Origin: Enteractinococcus fodinae
Lineage (GTDB): Bacteria > Actinomycetota > Actinomycetes > Actinomycetales > Micrococcaceae
Direction of reading: 5' to 3'
Length of the DNA stretch: 64,000 nt
NCBI RefSeq assembly: GCF_031458395.1
Contig: NZ_JAVDYJ010000001.1
Location: forward strand, 372,001 to 436,000
Below are positions 51,219 through 59,799 of this stretch, in pieces; within the stretch, counting starts at the first letter, position 1, and every line of letters begins with the position of its first letter. Under the pieces are notes generated by a model. That model made no database searches. It worked only from the letters and a program-made list of their open reading frames with translations, and was not told the origin of the DNA. The translations under genes and the position numbers were made by a program.

Positions 51219-51892
51219 CGGAAACCGTTGTAGAAATTGACCTGAGTGAAAAGAGCCTGCGCGAGCTGAACTCCGAGCTGCACAACCCTACCGCCTCGAA
51301 CTATCGGGTGCTCAACCCGCGTGGCGGCCACTCGGTAGCAGCCGGTGTCAAAGACCCCATCAACGTCGAAATTGAAGGCGACGTCGGATACTTCTGCGCC
51401 GGGATGCACCAGCACGGCAACATCACTATTAACGGTATGGCCGGACCAGGCGTTGCCGAAAACATGATGTCGGGAGTCGTGCACATCAAAGGCCACGCCT
51501 CGCAGTCAGCTGCTGCAACCGCGCACGGTGGTCTGCTCATCGTCGAAGGCAACGCCTCAACCCGCTGTGGCATCTCGCTCAAAGGCGGGGACATCGTTAT
51601 CAAAGGCAACATGGGCTCCAAGGCGGCGTTCATGGCACAGGCCGGACGCATCGTCGTGTGCGGCGATGCCGGCGAGGACCTCGGCGACTCAATTTTCGAA
51701 GCGCGCTTGTACGTACGCGGCGAAGTCGCTTCCCTGGGCGCGGACTGCATCGAAAAAGAAATGCGTCCCGAGCACCGTGAGGAGCTCGTGCAACTACTCA
51801 AAGATGCCGGCATGGAAGAAGAGGCCAACGACGACGCCTACGTTGATTCCTTCACCCGCTACGGTTCAGCTCGCACCCTGTACAACTTCTGA
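51206..51892 (+). CDS. GXGXG-motif subunit (GlxC/MgsB-like)
   Basis: 228 residues that form a right-handed beta-helix of the glutamate synthase C-terminal type. Gly-rich turns repeat: INGMAGPGVAENMMSG, GGLLIVEGNASTRCGISLKGGDIVIKGNMGSKAAFMAQAGRIVVCGDAGEDLGDSI. In glutamate synthase this domain is structural and helps to channel ammonia. It overlaps GlxB and lies 12 bases before GlxD, so the three form one enzyme. Confidence 0.9.
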   Translation: MESLTETVVEIDLSEKSLRELNSELHNPTASNYRVLNPRGGHSVAAGVKDPINVEIEGDVGYFCAGMHQHGNITINGMAGPGVAENMMSGVVHIKGHASQSAAATAHGGLLIVEGNASTRCGISLKGGDIVIKGNMGSKAAFMAQAGRIVVCGDAGEDLGDSIFEARLYVRGEVASLGADCIEKEMRPEHREELVQLLKDAGMEEEANDDAYVDSFTRYGSARTLYNF

Positions 51893-51904
51893 TCTGGAGA
51901 GTAA

Positions 51905-53233
51905 ATGAGAAGTCCTGAGGATCGTGGACTCCGCGAGTCCGCAATTTTTGACAAGGCTGCCATCGCAGCCATCCAGCGCGCCGCCGACACGGGCGTCTAC
52001 CACATCCGGGGTTGGGGAGCCAAGCGCGATGTCCCACACTTTGACGACTTAGTCTTCCTGGGGTCAGCCATTTCGCGCTACCCACTGGAAGGGTATCGCG
52101 AAGCCTGTGGCACCGACGTCACGATGGGTGCCGAGAACGCTTCGAAACCCATGACGATTGACATCCCCATCACGATTGCCGGGATGAGCTTCGGTGCACT
52201 GTCGGCCCAGGCGAAAGAAGCCTTGGGACGCGGGGCCTCCGCGATGGGCACTTCCACCACGACCGGTGACGGCGGAATGACCGATGAAGAACGCGGCCAC
52301 TCTTCCAAACTGGTCTACCAGTTGCTGCCATCCCGGTACGGCATGAACCCCGACCACCTGCGCAAAGCCGACGCTATTGAAGTAGTCGTCAGCCAGGGCG
52401 CAAAACCAGGTGGCGCCGGCATGCTACTGGGCCAGAAGATTTCCGAACGTGTCGCTGCAATGCGAACCCTGCCACAGGGCATTGACCAGCGCTCGGCCTG
52501 CCGTCACCCAGACTGGACCGGCCCGGACGACCTGACCCTGAAAATTCAGGAACTGCGCGAAATCACCGACTGGGAAAAACCCATTCACGTGAAAGTCGCA
52601 GCCTCCCGTCCGTACTACGACACCAAACTGGCCGTCGCCGCCGGTGCCGATGTCGTTGTGGTTGACGGGATGCAGGGTGGCACCGCAGCCACTCAGGAAG
52701 TCTTCATTGAAGACGTCGGCATTCCAACCCTGGCCGCCGTCGGGCAGGCAGTCAAAGCGCTGAAGGAAATGAATGTCCACCGCAAGGTGAAACTCATCAT
52801 TTCCGGTGGTATTCGCACGGGTGCTGATGTCGCGAAAGCCATCGCCCTTGGCGCCGATGCCGTGGCCGTTGGCACCGCAGCGCTGATTGCCCTGGGCGAC
52901 AACGACCCTGCTTTGGCCGAAGAATACGAAAAGATCGGTTCGGCTGCCGGATACTACGACGACTTCCAGCTGGGCAATGACCCGGCTGGGATCACCACGC
53001 AGGATCCAGAGCTGTCATCGCGTCTGGACCCCATCGAGGGTGGAAAACGTGTGGCGAACTACCTGCAGGTACTAGCCATGGAAGCCCAGACCCTGGCGCG
53101 GGCCTGCGGTAAATCCCACGTCACCCACCTGGAACCAGAAGACCTGGTCGCACTGACCATTGAATCTGCTGCCATGACGGGACTCCCACTGGCCGGCACC
53201 GACTGGGTTCCTGGCCGCAACGGCGGGTTCTAA
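51905..53233 (+). CDS. FMN-binding glutamate synthase-like catalytic subunit (GlxD/MgsC-like)
   Basis: 442 residues. The FMN/TIM-barrel core has PITIAGMSFGALSAQAKEALGRGA, the KPGGAGMLLGQKI loop, HVKVAASRPYYDTKLAVAAGADVVVVDGMQGGTAATQ and IISGGIRTGADVAKAIALGADAVAVGTAAL. Where related enzymes carry the Cys-rich Fe-S region C-x5-C-x4-C before P-x-G-I-x-T-Q-D-P, this protein reads YYDDFQLGNDPAGITTQDPEL, with no Cys, so a 3Fe-4S cluster is not expected there. With GlxB/GlxC it would transfer an amino or methylamino group from a glutamyl amide to 2-oxoglutarate. Confidence 0.9.
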   Translation: MRSPEDRGLRESAIFDKAAIAAIQRAADTGVYHIRGWGAKRDVPHFDDLVFLGSAISRYPLEGYREACGTDVTMGAENASKPMTIDIPITIAGMSFGALSAQAKEALGRGASAMGTSTTTGDGGMTDEERGHSSKLVYQLLPSRYGMNPDHLRKADAIEVVVSQGAKPGGAGMLLGQKISERVAAMRTLPQGIDQRSACRHPDWTGPDDLTLKIQELREITDWEKPIHVKVAASRPYYDTKLAVAAGADVVVVDGMQGGTAATQEVFIEDVGIPTLAAVGQAVKALKEMNVHRKVKLIISGGIRTGADVAKAIALGADAVAVGTAALIALGDNDPALAEEYEKIGSAAGYYDDFQLGNDPAGITTQDPELSSRLDPIEGGKRVANYLQVLAMEAQTLARACGKSHVTHLEPEDLVALTIESAAMTGLPLAGTDWVPGRNGGF

Positions 53234-53278
53234 CCACTTACACGCGCTGCGTGTGAGACGAAATTAATGCAACACGGG

Positions 53279-53310
53279 ACTGCCGTCCGGGTCACAACTC
53301 GGGCGGCAGT
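53279..53310 (+). terminator. Hairpin after glxD-like gene
   Basis: ACTGCCG-T-CCGGG and its near-complement CTCGGGCGGCAGT around a short loop. The U-tract is weak, so it may attenuate rather than stop transcription into the second synthetase gene. Confidence 0.5.
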
Positions 53311-53469
53311 GTCGTATCCACCAAAAGATTTCTGAACAGCACCCACACAGCTGGAGGGCTATACGGTCCGTTTGCACAACGTTTAATCGTCACTTATAAA
53401 AAGTCACCCACAGGTGCATGGAACAGTCACCAACTAGCTGGTGCCCATGCATTGCAGAGAGGAAATAGC

Positions 53470-54837
53470 ATGACTGACGCACGCGAAAAGATGAAGGAAC
53501 AGGCCAAAAAAGACGGCATTGAGTTCTTTATGGCCATGGGCACCGAAGTCAACGGTAAGCCCAATGCATCGGTAGCACCCGCCGAATACATCGACGATCT
53601 CCTGGACAACGGGGCGGCGTTTGCCGGCTTCGCTGCCGGTGGCCTCTGGCAGGAACCCTCCGACGGCGACATTGCCTACATTCCAGACCCAAGCACCTAT
53701 ACGCGGATGCCGTGGCGCCACGAAATGGGCTTGATGATGGCTTTCCCACATGTTAACGGGGAACCATGGCCATACGCTCCCCAAAACATTCTGCAACGAC
53801 TGATGAACGAAGTCGAAGAAGAGTTTGGCTGGACCTACAAGACGGGCATGGAACCAGAATTCTTCCTGGTTCGCAAAAATGCCGATGGCAGCATCCGCAT
53901 CGCCGATGAGCTCGATACCGCCGTGAAACCCTGTTACCACCCCTATGGTATTGAACGCTCCTGGCCGTACCTGTCCAAACTGTCCCGCGGTATTACCGAA
54001 ATGGGCTGGGGCAACCCTGCGATTGACTCGGAGGACGGTAACGGGCAGTACGAAATCAACATCGACTACTCTGATGCGATGACCACCTCCAACCGCATTA
54101 TTACCCTGCACTACATGGCGCATGCGCTGGCTTATCAGGATGGTGACGGTATTATCCCGACCTTTATGGGTAAACCGTTCAACGGGAACACCGGTACCGG
54201 CCTGAATACCCACTTCAGCCTGTGGGACCAAGACGGCAACAACATCTTCGACGATAAAAACGACCGCTTCGGGCTGTCCAAGACCGCCTACCACTTCATT
54301 GCCGGCGTGCTCGAAAACACCCGGGGTATGCAGGCACTGATCGGCTCCAACGTCAACGCGTATAAGCGTATCGGCGTGCCACACCCGACCTCCGGCTCAA
54401 CTTGGGCACCGACCCACGCCATGTACGGTGGCAATAACCGCACCACCATGCTGCGGATTCCAGACGGTGGACGCGTTGAACACCGCGGTGTTGACGGTGG
54501 CGCCAGCCCACACTTGGCCTCGGCCGCTATCCTGGCCGCTGGCATCGACGGCATCCGCCGCGAACTGGATCCAGGAGAATGCATGGAACAACGCAACACC
54601 TACACCATGACCCGCAAGGAACTGGCAGGCTACGACCCGTTGCCAGCAACCCTGTGGGAGGCAGCCAACGAGCTCGAACAAAACGACGTCATGCGCAAGG
54701 CCATGGGTTCCGGCCCGCACGGTGATTTCGTAGACTTCTTTGCCGAAGAAAAGCGCAAAGAATTCGCCCTGTACCACAACCAGGTCACCCAGTGGGAGAT
54801 CGACCAGTACCTCCAGGGCCCAATGCCCATGTGGTAA
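53470..54837 (+). CDS. Second GlnT/GMAS-type glutamate-amine ligase
   Basis: 455 residues, a paralogue of the product at 47727 by its whole motif order: GMEPEFFLV, DSEDGNGQYEINI, FMGKPFNGNTGTGLNTHFSLWD, IGSNVNAYKRIG and GGNNRTTMLRI. The metal and ATP residues are intact. The pair suggests division of labour, for example ammonia versus methylamine, or glutamine versus gamma-glutamylmethylamide. The start is ATG 53470, with GAGAGGAA upstream; an in-frame codon at 53452 is less likely. A 236-base gap with a hairpin separates it from the GlxBCD genes, so it may have its own promoter. A terminator follows. Confidence 0.85.
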   Translation: MTDAREKMKEQAKKDGIEFFMAMGTEVNGKPNASVAPAEYIDDLLDNGAAFAGFAAGGLWQEPSDGDIAYIPDPSTYTRMPWRHEMGLMMAFPHVNGEPWPYAPQNILQRLMNEVEEEFGWTYKTGMEPEFFLVRKNADGSIRIADELDTAVKPCYHPYGIERSWPYLSKLSRGITEMGWGNPAIDSEDGNGQYEINIDYSDAMTTSNRIITLHYMAHALAYQDGDGIIPTFMGKPFNGNTGTGLNTHFSLWDQDGNNIFDDKNDRFGLSKTAYHFIAGVLENTRGMQALIGSNVNAYKRIGVPHPTSGSTWAPTHAMYGGNNRTTMLRIPDGGRVEHRGVDGGASPHLASAAILAAGIDGIRRELDPGECMEQRNTYTMTRKELAGYDPLPATLWEAANELEQNDVMRKAMGSGPHGDFVDFFAEEKRKEFALYHNQVTQWEIDQYLQGPMPMW

Positions 54838-54868
54838 ACCACTAACCTTCTAACGAAGACCTTCCAGC

Positions 54869-54905
54869 GAGACTGGGCCGGTTCATCCGGCCCAGTTTCG
54901 TGTTT
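54869..54905 (+). terminator. Terminator after the second synthetase gene
   Basis: Stem GAGACTGGGCCGG / CCGGCCCAGTTTC (one G:U pair), loop TTCAT, then GTGTTT. Confidence 0.75.
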
Positions 54906-54979
54906 AAACATGTATGAGCTTCTTCGAGAGAGAAGGTGATTTCAGAGCCCTCTCCACTAGTAAGGGATGCGACCGCGAG

Positions 54980-55555
54980 CTAGTTTCGTTGCAGTGTGTA
55001 TTCTGTTGGCATGCCTGAGCTAGGTAGCAGGACTTCTGCTTCGTCTGGTGCGGTGTCAGGTTCGGTAACCACAATGACATTTCGTCGGGCATGGGACCAA
55101 CCCTCGGGCAACTCCTCGACGTGTGTGTCGTCTGGGATGAGAAATGCTTCCACAGGAGTCTCTAGGTGGATCACCATCGGATCTAAATCCTCAGGACCGC
55201 GGCAAGTCGAGGTCGCATCATTGGTCTCCGTCTCTACGGCAATAAAACATAACCCTTGTGTCACGGTGTCTTCATGGTCGGTGCGGGCCATATAGAACTT
55301 GGTGGCATCGCGAAGCCCGAGATATCGGAAGTAATGGTCCTCGTTATCTTCCAAGACGGGCTCGTTGAGCTCCACGTCGGGAATATCGTTGTTGTTGGGT
55401 GAATTGGCAAAGGCCCGGTACTCTGTTGTCACCGTTCGTTCTGGACCGGATTCAGTTGGTGACTGACACGCGGTCAATACCACAGCGCTGACGCAAAGCC
55501 CCGTGATGAATTTGCTTCGAGAATGTGTGAATGCCGGTCGGCTGATGAGTGACAT
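54980..55555 (-). CDS. Secreted lipoprotein of unknown function
   Basis: About 191 residues. MSLISRPAFTHSRSKF is followed by ITGLCVSAVVLTAC, with lipobox LTAC, then the acidic mature region. GLCFIAVETETNDATSTCRGP holds two Cys. The last part reads EVLLPSSGMPTEYTLQRN. No family recognised. I place the start at 55555 because GAGG lies just upstream; longer in-frame starts up to 55708 have no site. Confidence 0.7.
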   Translation of the reverse strand: MSLISRPAFTHSRSKFITGLCVSAVVLTACQSPTESGPERTVTTEYRAFANSPNNNDIPDVELNEPVLEDNEDHYFRYLGLRDATKFYMARTDHEDTVTQGLCFIAVETETNDATSTCRGPEDLDPMVIHLETPVEAFLIPDDTHVEELPEGWSHARRNVIVVTEPDTAPDEAEVLLPSSGMPTEYTLQRN

Positions 55556-56139
55556 ACCCCTCACCTTAGCCGTCATAGTGAGGCCAGTTCTGAGTGCTTC
55601 AGTACGAGATTTCGCAGCGTCCTTTGTCGGACTTCGTTTGATCAGCGACGATGTCATCGACCCCAGCAAACACGGGCATACGAAACGCCATGGTCCTTGA
55701 CGCTCCACGGCAGTTAGAGCTTAATGCCCTCCGTGGACTCGCGAAGACCTATCCTTCGTGTTGAACCGCAGGGGGGCACATGTTACCAGTCTGGCTATCG
55801 CACCCCAGCGTGCAGCTCCCGAGACGGTCGAACCGAAAGATAAAACGCCGTTGAATCGTTGTGACTCTATCAGTCGTGACTTGCAACTCCATCTGGCGTC
55901 GCGTCTCGTTGCAGCGTGCAATTATCGTGTTGGGTTGGGGCAGTAATTTGCTCCTCGACTTGCTGAGGCGCGCTCTCCGTGTCAATGACGACGACCCCCA
56001 GCGAGGCACCCAGGGATGTTGCCTTGGGAGTCCGCGGTAACCACACCCACTTCGTTATCAATTAGGCCGAAAGTAGAGGCATTTACGTCCGTGGAGTTAT
56101 GGCCTGGTCGTGTGCAGTCATGTGTGCAAGGCTAGAGAT
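55556..56139. other. Intergenic region of about 580 bases, no gene seen
   Basis: Divergent spacing between the lipoprotein gene and a small membrane protein gene. Short frames on both strands lack codon bias. No clear repeats, hairpins or promoter boxes beyond chance were seen. Confidence 0.4.
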
Positions 56140-56412
56140 ATGCTCGCCTCGCAAATACATGCAGTATTCGACATAGAAGACGCTGACTATTTAGTCAGAG
56201 AAACGACTTGGAACTGGACAACGATTCAACTTATGATTGTACCTTTTTTAACTGTCATTGCCCTTCTCGTGTTCATTTTTGCGGCGCTCTCCATAGCAAG
56301 ATCAATGAGGAAAATCGCGGTGAACTCAGAAAGACTCTTGCCTAACGCTACGACCGCAGAGCATCGTGCAGATTTTGCCCAAGAAACGGACGACCCACGT
56401 TTAGGCAATTAG
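56140..56412 (+). CDS. Small single-pass membrane protein
   Basis: About 90 residues starting MLASQIHAVFDIEDAD, with one strong hydrophobic stretch (IQLMIVPFLTVIALLVFIFAAL, ~residues 29-50) and a basic then acidic tail (SIARSMRKIAVNSERLL, AQETDDPRLGN). No family recognised. AAGG lies 8 bases before ATG 56140; a GTG at 56110 would add a Cys-rich stretch without a site. Confidence 0.55.
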   Translation: MLASQIHAVFDIEDADYLVRETTWNWTTIQLMIVPFLTVIALLVFIFAALSIARSMRKIAVNSERLLPNATTAEHRADFAQETDDPRLGN

Positions 56413-56585
56413 CGTTACTTAGCAAAACAGTCAGCAAGCGAAAATAAAACAACACTTCCAAAACCTATACACGACCCCTAGCAGACGGCGAGTTTTTCTA
56501 TGACCTCCACGAACATCGTGCGTCACGGGTGACCTTAGGGGAGATATTTATTATTCAGCTGACCACAGGTTCACCTAATATTCTG

Positions 56586-56846
56586 ATGGCTTCCCCGCTC
56601 TTACCATCCACCATGGAATGGATCGTCATCCTTTTCGGCGCTGTTCATCTTTTGATGTTTCTGTTCTTATTATTTTGGCTACCTAAACAGAAGATGGTGA
56701 ATCCTGCTGTACGCCTAGTAGGTATCATCGTGGCGCTCCTTGTTCCTGTCATCGGACCACTGGCAGTGTGGTTCGGTGCGCGACGGAACACCGCGACAGG
56801 AAAAGAACATGAAGCACACCATCACGCCTCCCGGATAGAGCGTTGA
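56586..56846 (+). CDS. Small membrane protein, PLDc_N-like
   Basis: About 86 residues from ATG 56586 (an in-frame GTG at 56529 is possible). Two hydrophobic segments, EWIVILFGAVHLLMFLFLLFWLP and LVGIIVALLVPVIGPLAVWFGAR, with P-x-x-G-P-x-x-x-W between, match the short phospholipase-D-nuclease N-terminal membrane module (PLDc_N). The tail is His-rich (EHEAHHHASRIER). Function unknown; start uncertain. Confidence 0.55.
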   Translation: MASPLLPSTMEWIVILFGAVHLLMFLFLLFWLPKQKMVNPAVRLVGIIVALLVPVIGPLAVWFGARRNTATGKEHEAHHHASRIER

Positions 56847-57047
56847 CGGCCCAACCATTATTCGCAGGTGACTTCTGAAAATGAGACCCTAACCGTGAAG
56901 CGTGACATTCCTTGATCTACGAGCGCCAATACGGAAGCTCAAAAAGGTTGTAATAACGCACGAGGATGAACCACGCAGAGGGCTAGACCAAAACCGTGGC
57001 TTCTTCTGTAGAAGAGCTGGGCCCGGATGGTTCTGAACGGAGAGTGT
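56847..57047. other. Short AT-rich gap with an IS-like direct repeat
   Basis: GACTTCTGAAAATGA at 56870-56884 recurs with one change at 57814-57828. Such GACTTTTGAAAATGA-like words are typical of the ends of some actinobacterial insertion sequences. No transposase gene is left here. Confidence 0.3.
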
Positions 57048-57386
57048 ATGCGCAACAGACCACCCGAACGCCGCGTAATCCGCCTCTTTCCCGAGTACGG
57101 ACGAGACTGGCCGCTGTGGGAGTCTTCAACACCGACCTGGGACGTCGGCTACACCACTACTCCTGAGATGTACGGCTTATCCGAGCAGTTGAGCCAAGAC
57201 ATGGCCCGCTGGAACGCCTTCTGGGAACGACATTTCGACCCCTTCGAGGGGTGGGACAACCACGAGAGTCGTGAACGATGGCGCAGAGACGGTGAACGGA
57301 TTGCGGCATGCCTCCGCCGTGAAGTCGCGTCGTTCGCCGATGTGTCCTATGAGCCGTGGCCGCTCGAAGATGAGACCTCGGAGTAG
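57048..57386 (+). CDS. Hypothetical soluble protein, Trp/Arg-rich
   Basis: 112 residues beginning MRNRPPERRVIRLFPEYGRDWPLWESS. It has many Trp and charged residues, no membrane segment and no signal. GGAGAG lies 3 bases before ATG 57048, so I prefer it to the codon at 57027. Polypeptides of the form xxRVIRLFPEYGRDWPLWE occur in actinobacteria as uncharacterised small proteins; no function can be given. Confidence 0.6.
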   Translation: MRNRPPERRVIRLFPEYGRDWPLWESSTPTWDVGYTTTPEMYGLSEQLSQDMARWNAFWERHFDPFEGWDNHESRERWRRDGERIAACLRREVASFADVSYEPWPLEDETSE

Positions 57387-57867
57387 ACACCGCCACCCGC
57401 GCTGCAAAAAGACGCCATTCGAAGTTAACCGTCACAAGTGGGTGGAAATGACATGTTTGAAAAAGCAGAAACATACTGGATAGAAGGTATACGACTACGA
57501 ATCCAACGCAGGGCTGTGGGCGTGGTGGATATTGAATTTATTGATGCGCCCCAGGGTTCCCTGGGGGCTTCACCGTGGCCCAGACCCCGCCAGCGTCAGA
57601 ACCATCACCAGATAAGTTACTACAGGAAATACGGCGAACGATATTGTCATATCTCAATGACTCAGCCAAAGATTCTCCCTAGTCGCATTTCAAGCGGCCT
57701 GGTAAACGCGCTCTGAACCAGCGATACCGACAAACAAAGCTGCGAGTCACAGCATAACGCCCCTTCAGAAGCCGCTTGCAGAACCGCAGAAATGCGCACT
57801 CGAGTTTGCAGACGACTTCCGAAAATGACACTGTGAGCCTCCACGATCTGGTGGTGGATGTGTTTGC
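57387..57867. other. Gap of about 480 bases with a hairpin and decayed sequence
   Basis: A frame at 57438-57716 is open but looks like chance. A hairpin GCCCCAGGG-TT-CCCTGGGGGC (57548-57568) lies within it and may terminate the gene before. The 15-base IS-like repeat copy is at 57814-57828. Confidence 0.35.
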
Positions 57868-58155
57868 CTATGGTCCATGAATGAGTGTGCCAAAAAACAT
57901 GAGCAAGGGAAACGACAGCATCACTACAGCATTGAGGACCACCCAGAGATAGCGTTTGGAGATCGCCCCAAACACGATGCCGGTGACGCCAAGAACAATC
58001 GGGAAAATAATTAATAGCAAGGATGTCCGCCACCCAGTCGGGGTGGGCTCTTGGAACACGAAGAATAGCGTCACACTCAGCACACCAAGGACGAAGGTTA
58101 TAACTGACCACCGTCTTGCGCGCTGTTGCCCGGGAGTAATAGGCGGCCAAGTCAT
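57868..58155 (-). CDS. Small three-segment membrane protein
   Basis: About 95 residues: MTWPPITPGQQRARRW, then hydrophobic segments SVITFVLGVLSVTLFFVF, SLLLIIFPIVLGVTGIVFGAI and VLNAVVMLSFPLLMFFGTLI. The form is that of DUF4190-like small membrane proteins. GAAGGAG lies 7 bases before ATG 58155. Confidence 0.6.
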   Translation of the reverse strand: MTWPPITPGQQRARRWSVITFVLGVLSVTLFFVFQEPTPTGWRTSLLLIIFPIVLGVTGIVFGAISKRYLWVVLNAVVMLSFPLLMFFGTLIHGP

Positions 58156-58451
58156 GTCTGGCTCCTTCCTCGTGAAGCGCCTCATGAACCAGTGTGGCGC
58201 TGACCTTATTTACTGAAAGTCAGCCCGAACTATGTAGGCTCAGCGACCGAGGTTCCGCAAACGATTGACGCTCACCAGTCCAGCTGATCACCACAATCAC
58301 TAACAAGTCTTCAGCACACGATGATGCTACGAGCTGTCTGTTAAAGAACGCATACCCCTTTGTCTACTTATGTCAGAACGCCCAGCTTTGGCGCGATTTC
58401 GCCCTTGTACACGTATTGTAGTGCATGTCACGATGCGCTACGGTGGCGTGT
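58156..58451. promoter_or_regulatory. Divergent gap with a leaderless promoter for the SdpI-like gene
   Basis: TACGGT at 58439-58444 ends 7 bases before ATG 58452, with no ribosome site between. No other structure noticed in the 296 bases. Confidence 0.45.
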
Positions 58452-58889
58452 ATGGACCCTATGCTGCTGATTCTGCCGGGTGGACTTATTCAAGGTGCGT
58501 TGATTGTCGTGGCCACCTGCTATTCGGGCAGCGGCAAAAAGGCTGCACGCAACGATTTGCTTGGCATCAGGTTGTGGTCCACGCTCTTTTCTGATGAAGC
58601 ATGGCGTGCTGGGCACCGGGCCGGCATCTTCTACAGCTGGCTCTTAGCGAGCGTCGCCGTTGTCTCGCTTGCAGTGGGTATCTGGCTGGTCCAATGGGAT
58701 CCACCACCCAGTGACCTCATCGTCTCCTTCTACACACTCGGCACGCTCGTCACCACCCTAGTGGTGACGGGACTGATGATTCTCCGAGCACACCAGGCTG
58801 CAAAGAAAGTGGCTATTGAACAGGTGCTAGTCGAAGAAGGCGAGGAGATCGACGCGCTGCTCGAGCAAGAATACGAAAAGGACCCCTAA
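58452..58889 (+). CDS. SdpI-family membrane protein
   Basis: 145 residues with three to four membrane segments. The stretch NDLLGIRLWSTLFSDEAWRAGHRAG (~residues 35-59) matches the SdpI signature (G-I-R-x-x-x-T-x-x-S-(D/E)-x-A-W-x-x-G-H-(R/K)-x-A). SdpI gives Bacillus immunity to the SdpC toxin and also acts in signalling; actinobacterial members are uncharacterised. The last ~30 residues form an acidic helix (EQVLVEEGEEIDALLEQEYE). Probably leaderless. Confidence 0.75.
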   Translation: MDPMLLILPGGLIQGALIVVATCYSGSGKKAARNDLLGIRLWSTLFSDEAWRAGHRAGIFYSWLLASVAVVSLAVGIWLVQWDPPPSDLIVSFYTLGTLVTTLVVTGLMILRAHQAAKKVAIEQVLVEEGEEIDALLEQEYEKDP

Positions 58890-58933
58890 CAGCGAAGTCG
58901 CACCACCCAATCTATGGAGGGAAGCATAAGGAC

Positions 58934-59137
58934 ATGGCGAGGAAGTCAGTCAGGCCGAACCCCTTGTTACTCGGGATCGCTTTGGCCCTGTTTGCAGTCT
59001 CAACCGTCAGTAGCGTCCTAACCTTCGCAGAGGCCCCGGTAGCGGGCGTACTCTCGGCTCTTGGTGCGATCATTTGGCTCGTTCTAGCGGTGCTCGAGCT
59101 TGGGAAAATTCACGCGAACGACTCCAGCCGTTCCTAG
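58934..59137 (+). CDS. Small two-segment membrane protein
   Basis: 67 residues: MARKSVRPNP, two hydrophobic segments (~residues 11-31 and 35-56) and a polar tail. No family recognised. It lies 44 bases after the SdpI-like gene and 10 before the next small membrane protein, so the three may form one transcript. Confidence 0.55.
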   Translation: MARKSVRPNPLLLGIALALFAVSTVSSVLTFAEAPVAGVLSALGAIIWLVLAVLELGKIHANDSSRS

Positions 59138-59147
59138 GGAGGGCAGT

Positions 59148-59354
59148 ATGAAAAGTCGTAGAACAAGGCTGATCGGATTTCTTCTGGGACTATTCGCTGT
59201 CCTAGTCAGTGTATTTGGGAGTATCGCCTGGTTTCTTACCGAAGCATCGTCTACCAACACACTCACCATGATGATCGTCATCGCGTCTTTTGGCGCAATC
59301 ACCTGTGGTTTTCATATATGGAACAGCATTAGCTCTAACCAAAAAGCCCATTAG
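59148..59354 (+). CDS. Small two-segment membrane protein
   Basis: 68 residues: MKSRRTRLIGFLLGLFAVL and a second segment TMMIVIASFGAITCGFHIW. GGAGG lies 6 bases before the ATG at 59148; the longer in-frame start at 59100 overlaps the previous gene. No family recognised. Confidence 0.55.
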   Translation: MKSRRTRLIGFLLGLFAVLVSVFGSIAWFLTEASSTNTLTMMIVIASFGAITCGFHIWNSISSNQKAH

Positions 59355-59466
59355 CTTGGCTCGTGGGGGTGAGGTGTTGGCTTCGTTCCGCAGCATTTCG
59401 CAGCTTCATTTGACGGTTCACAGGTGGTAACCAGCTACCGCGATCTTTGCTTCTAACCTGTGAATG

Positions 59467-59799
59467 ATGTGGACTGGAGGCATGGATCTTTTTCTAGGGA
59501 CTGTAGCTTGGCTGGCTGGTACCGTGCAGTTTGCCCTCTCGTTTCAGCAGGTGCGCAGGGCGAACCCCGATGAGAAAATCCCGCTTTTCTTCGGACGGCC
59601 CAGAAATCATCCAGGAGAGATCTACGTCTACCGGACGATCGCGATCGTTCTGCTGATAATATCTGTTATCGCCTGGGCCGAGCTGCTCGGTTTATGGGCG
59701 GTTCTGCTTATTTTGCTCGCGGCCATTCCGACGGTCATCCTTAATGTGCAGCACAATCGTCGCATACAAACGGGGCCATCAGAGCTAGGCAGCGGATAA
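59467..59799 (+). CDS. Small membrane protein
   Basis: 110 residues: one membrane segment near residues 6-25, a polar loop (VRRANPDEKIPLFFGRPRNHPGE), two more segments (~residues 58-95) and a polar tail. No family recognised. TAACCT ends 7 bases before ATG 59467 (a neighbouring ATG at 59464 would be 4 bases away), so the message is probably leaderless. Confidence 0.6.
   Translation: MWTGGMDLFLGTVAWLAGTVQFALSFQQVRRANPDEKIPLFFGRPRNHPGEIYVYRTIAIVLLIISVIAWAELLGLWAVLLILLAAIPTVILNVQHNRRIQTGPSELGSG

Noticed and set aside
53434-54384. A 316-residue open frame antisense to the second ligase gene
   Set aside because: It mirrors the codon bias of the ligase gene on the other strand and shows no family motif; similar long antisense frames lie under the first ligase gene.
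57548-57568. Hairpin GCCCCAGGG-TT-CCCTGGGGGC as a terminator
   Set aside because: Strong stem but no U-tract and 160 bases from the previous stop; mentioned only within the gap entry.
57438-57716. Open frame of 92 residues
   Set aside because: No ribosome site, no conserved pattern, and it contains a terminator-like hairpin; likely chance or decayed sequence.
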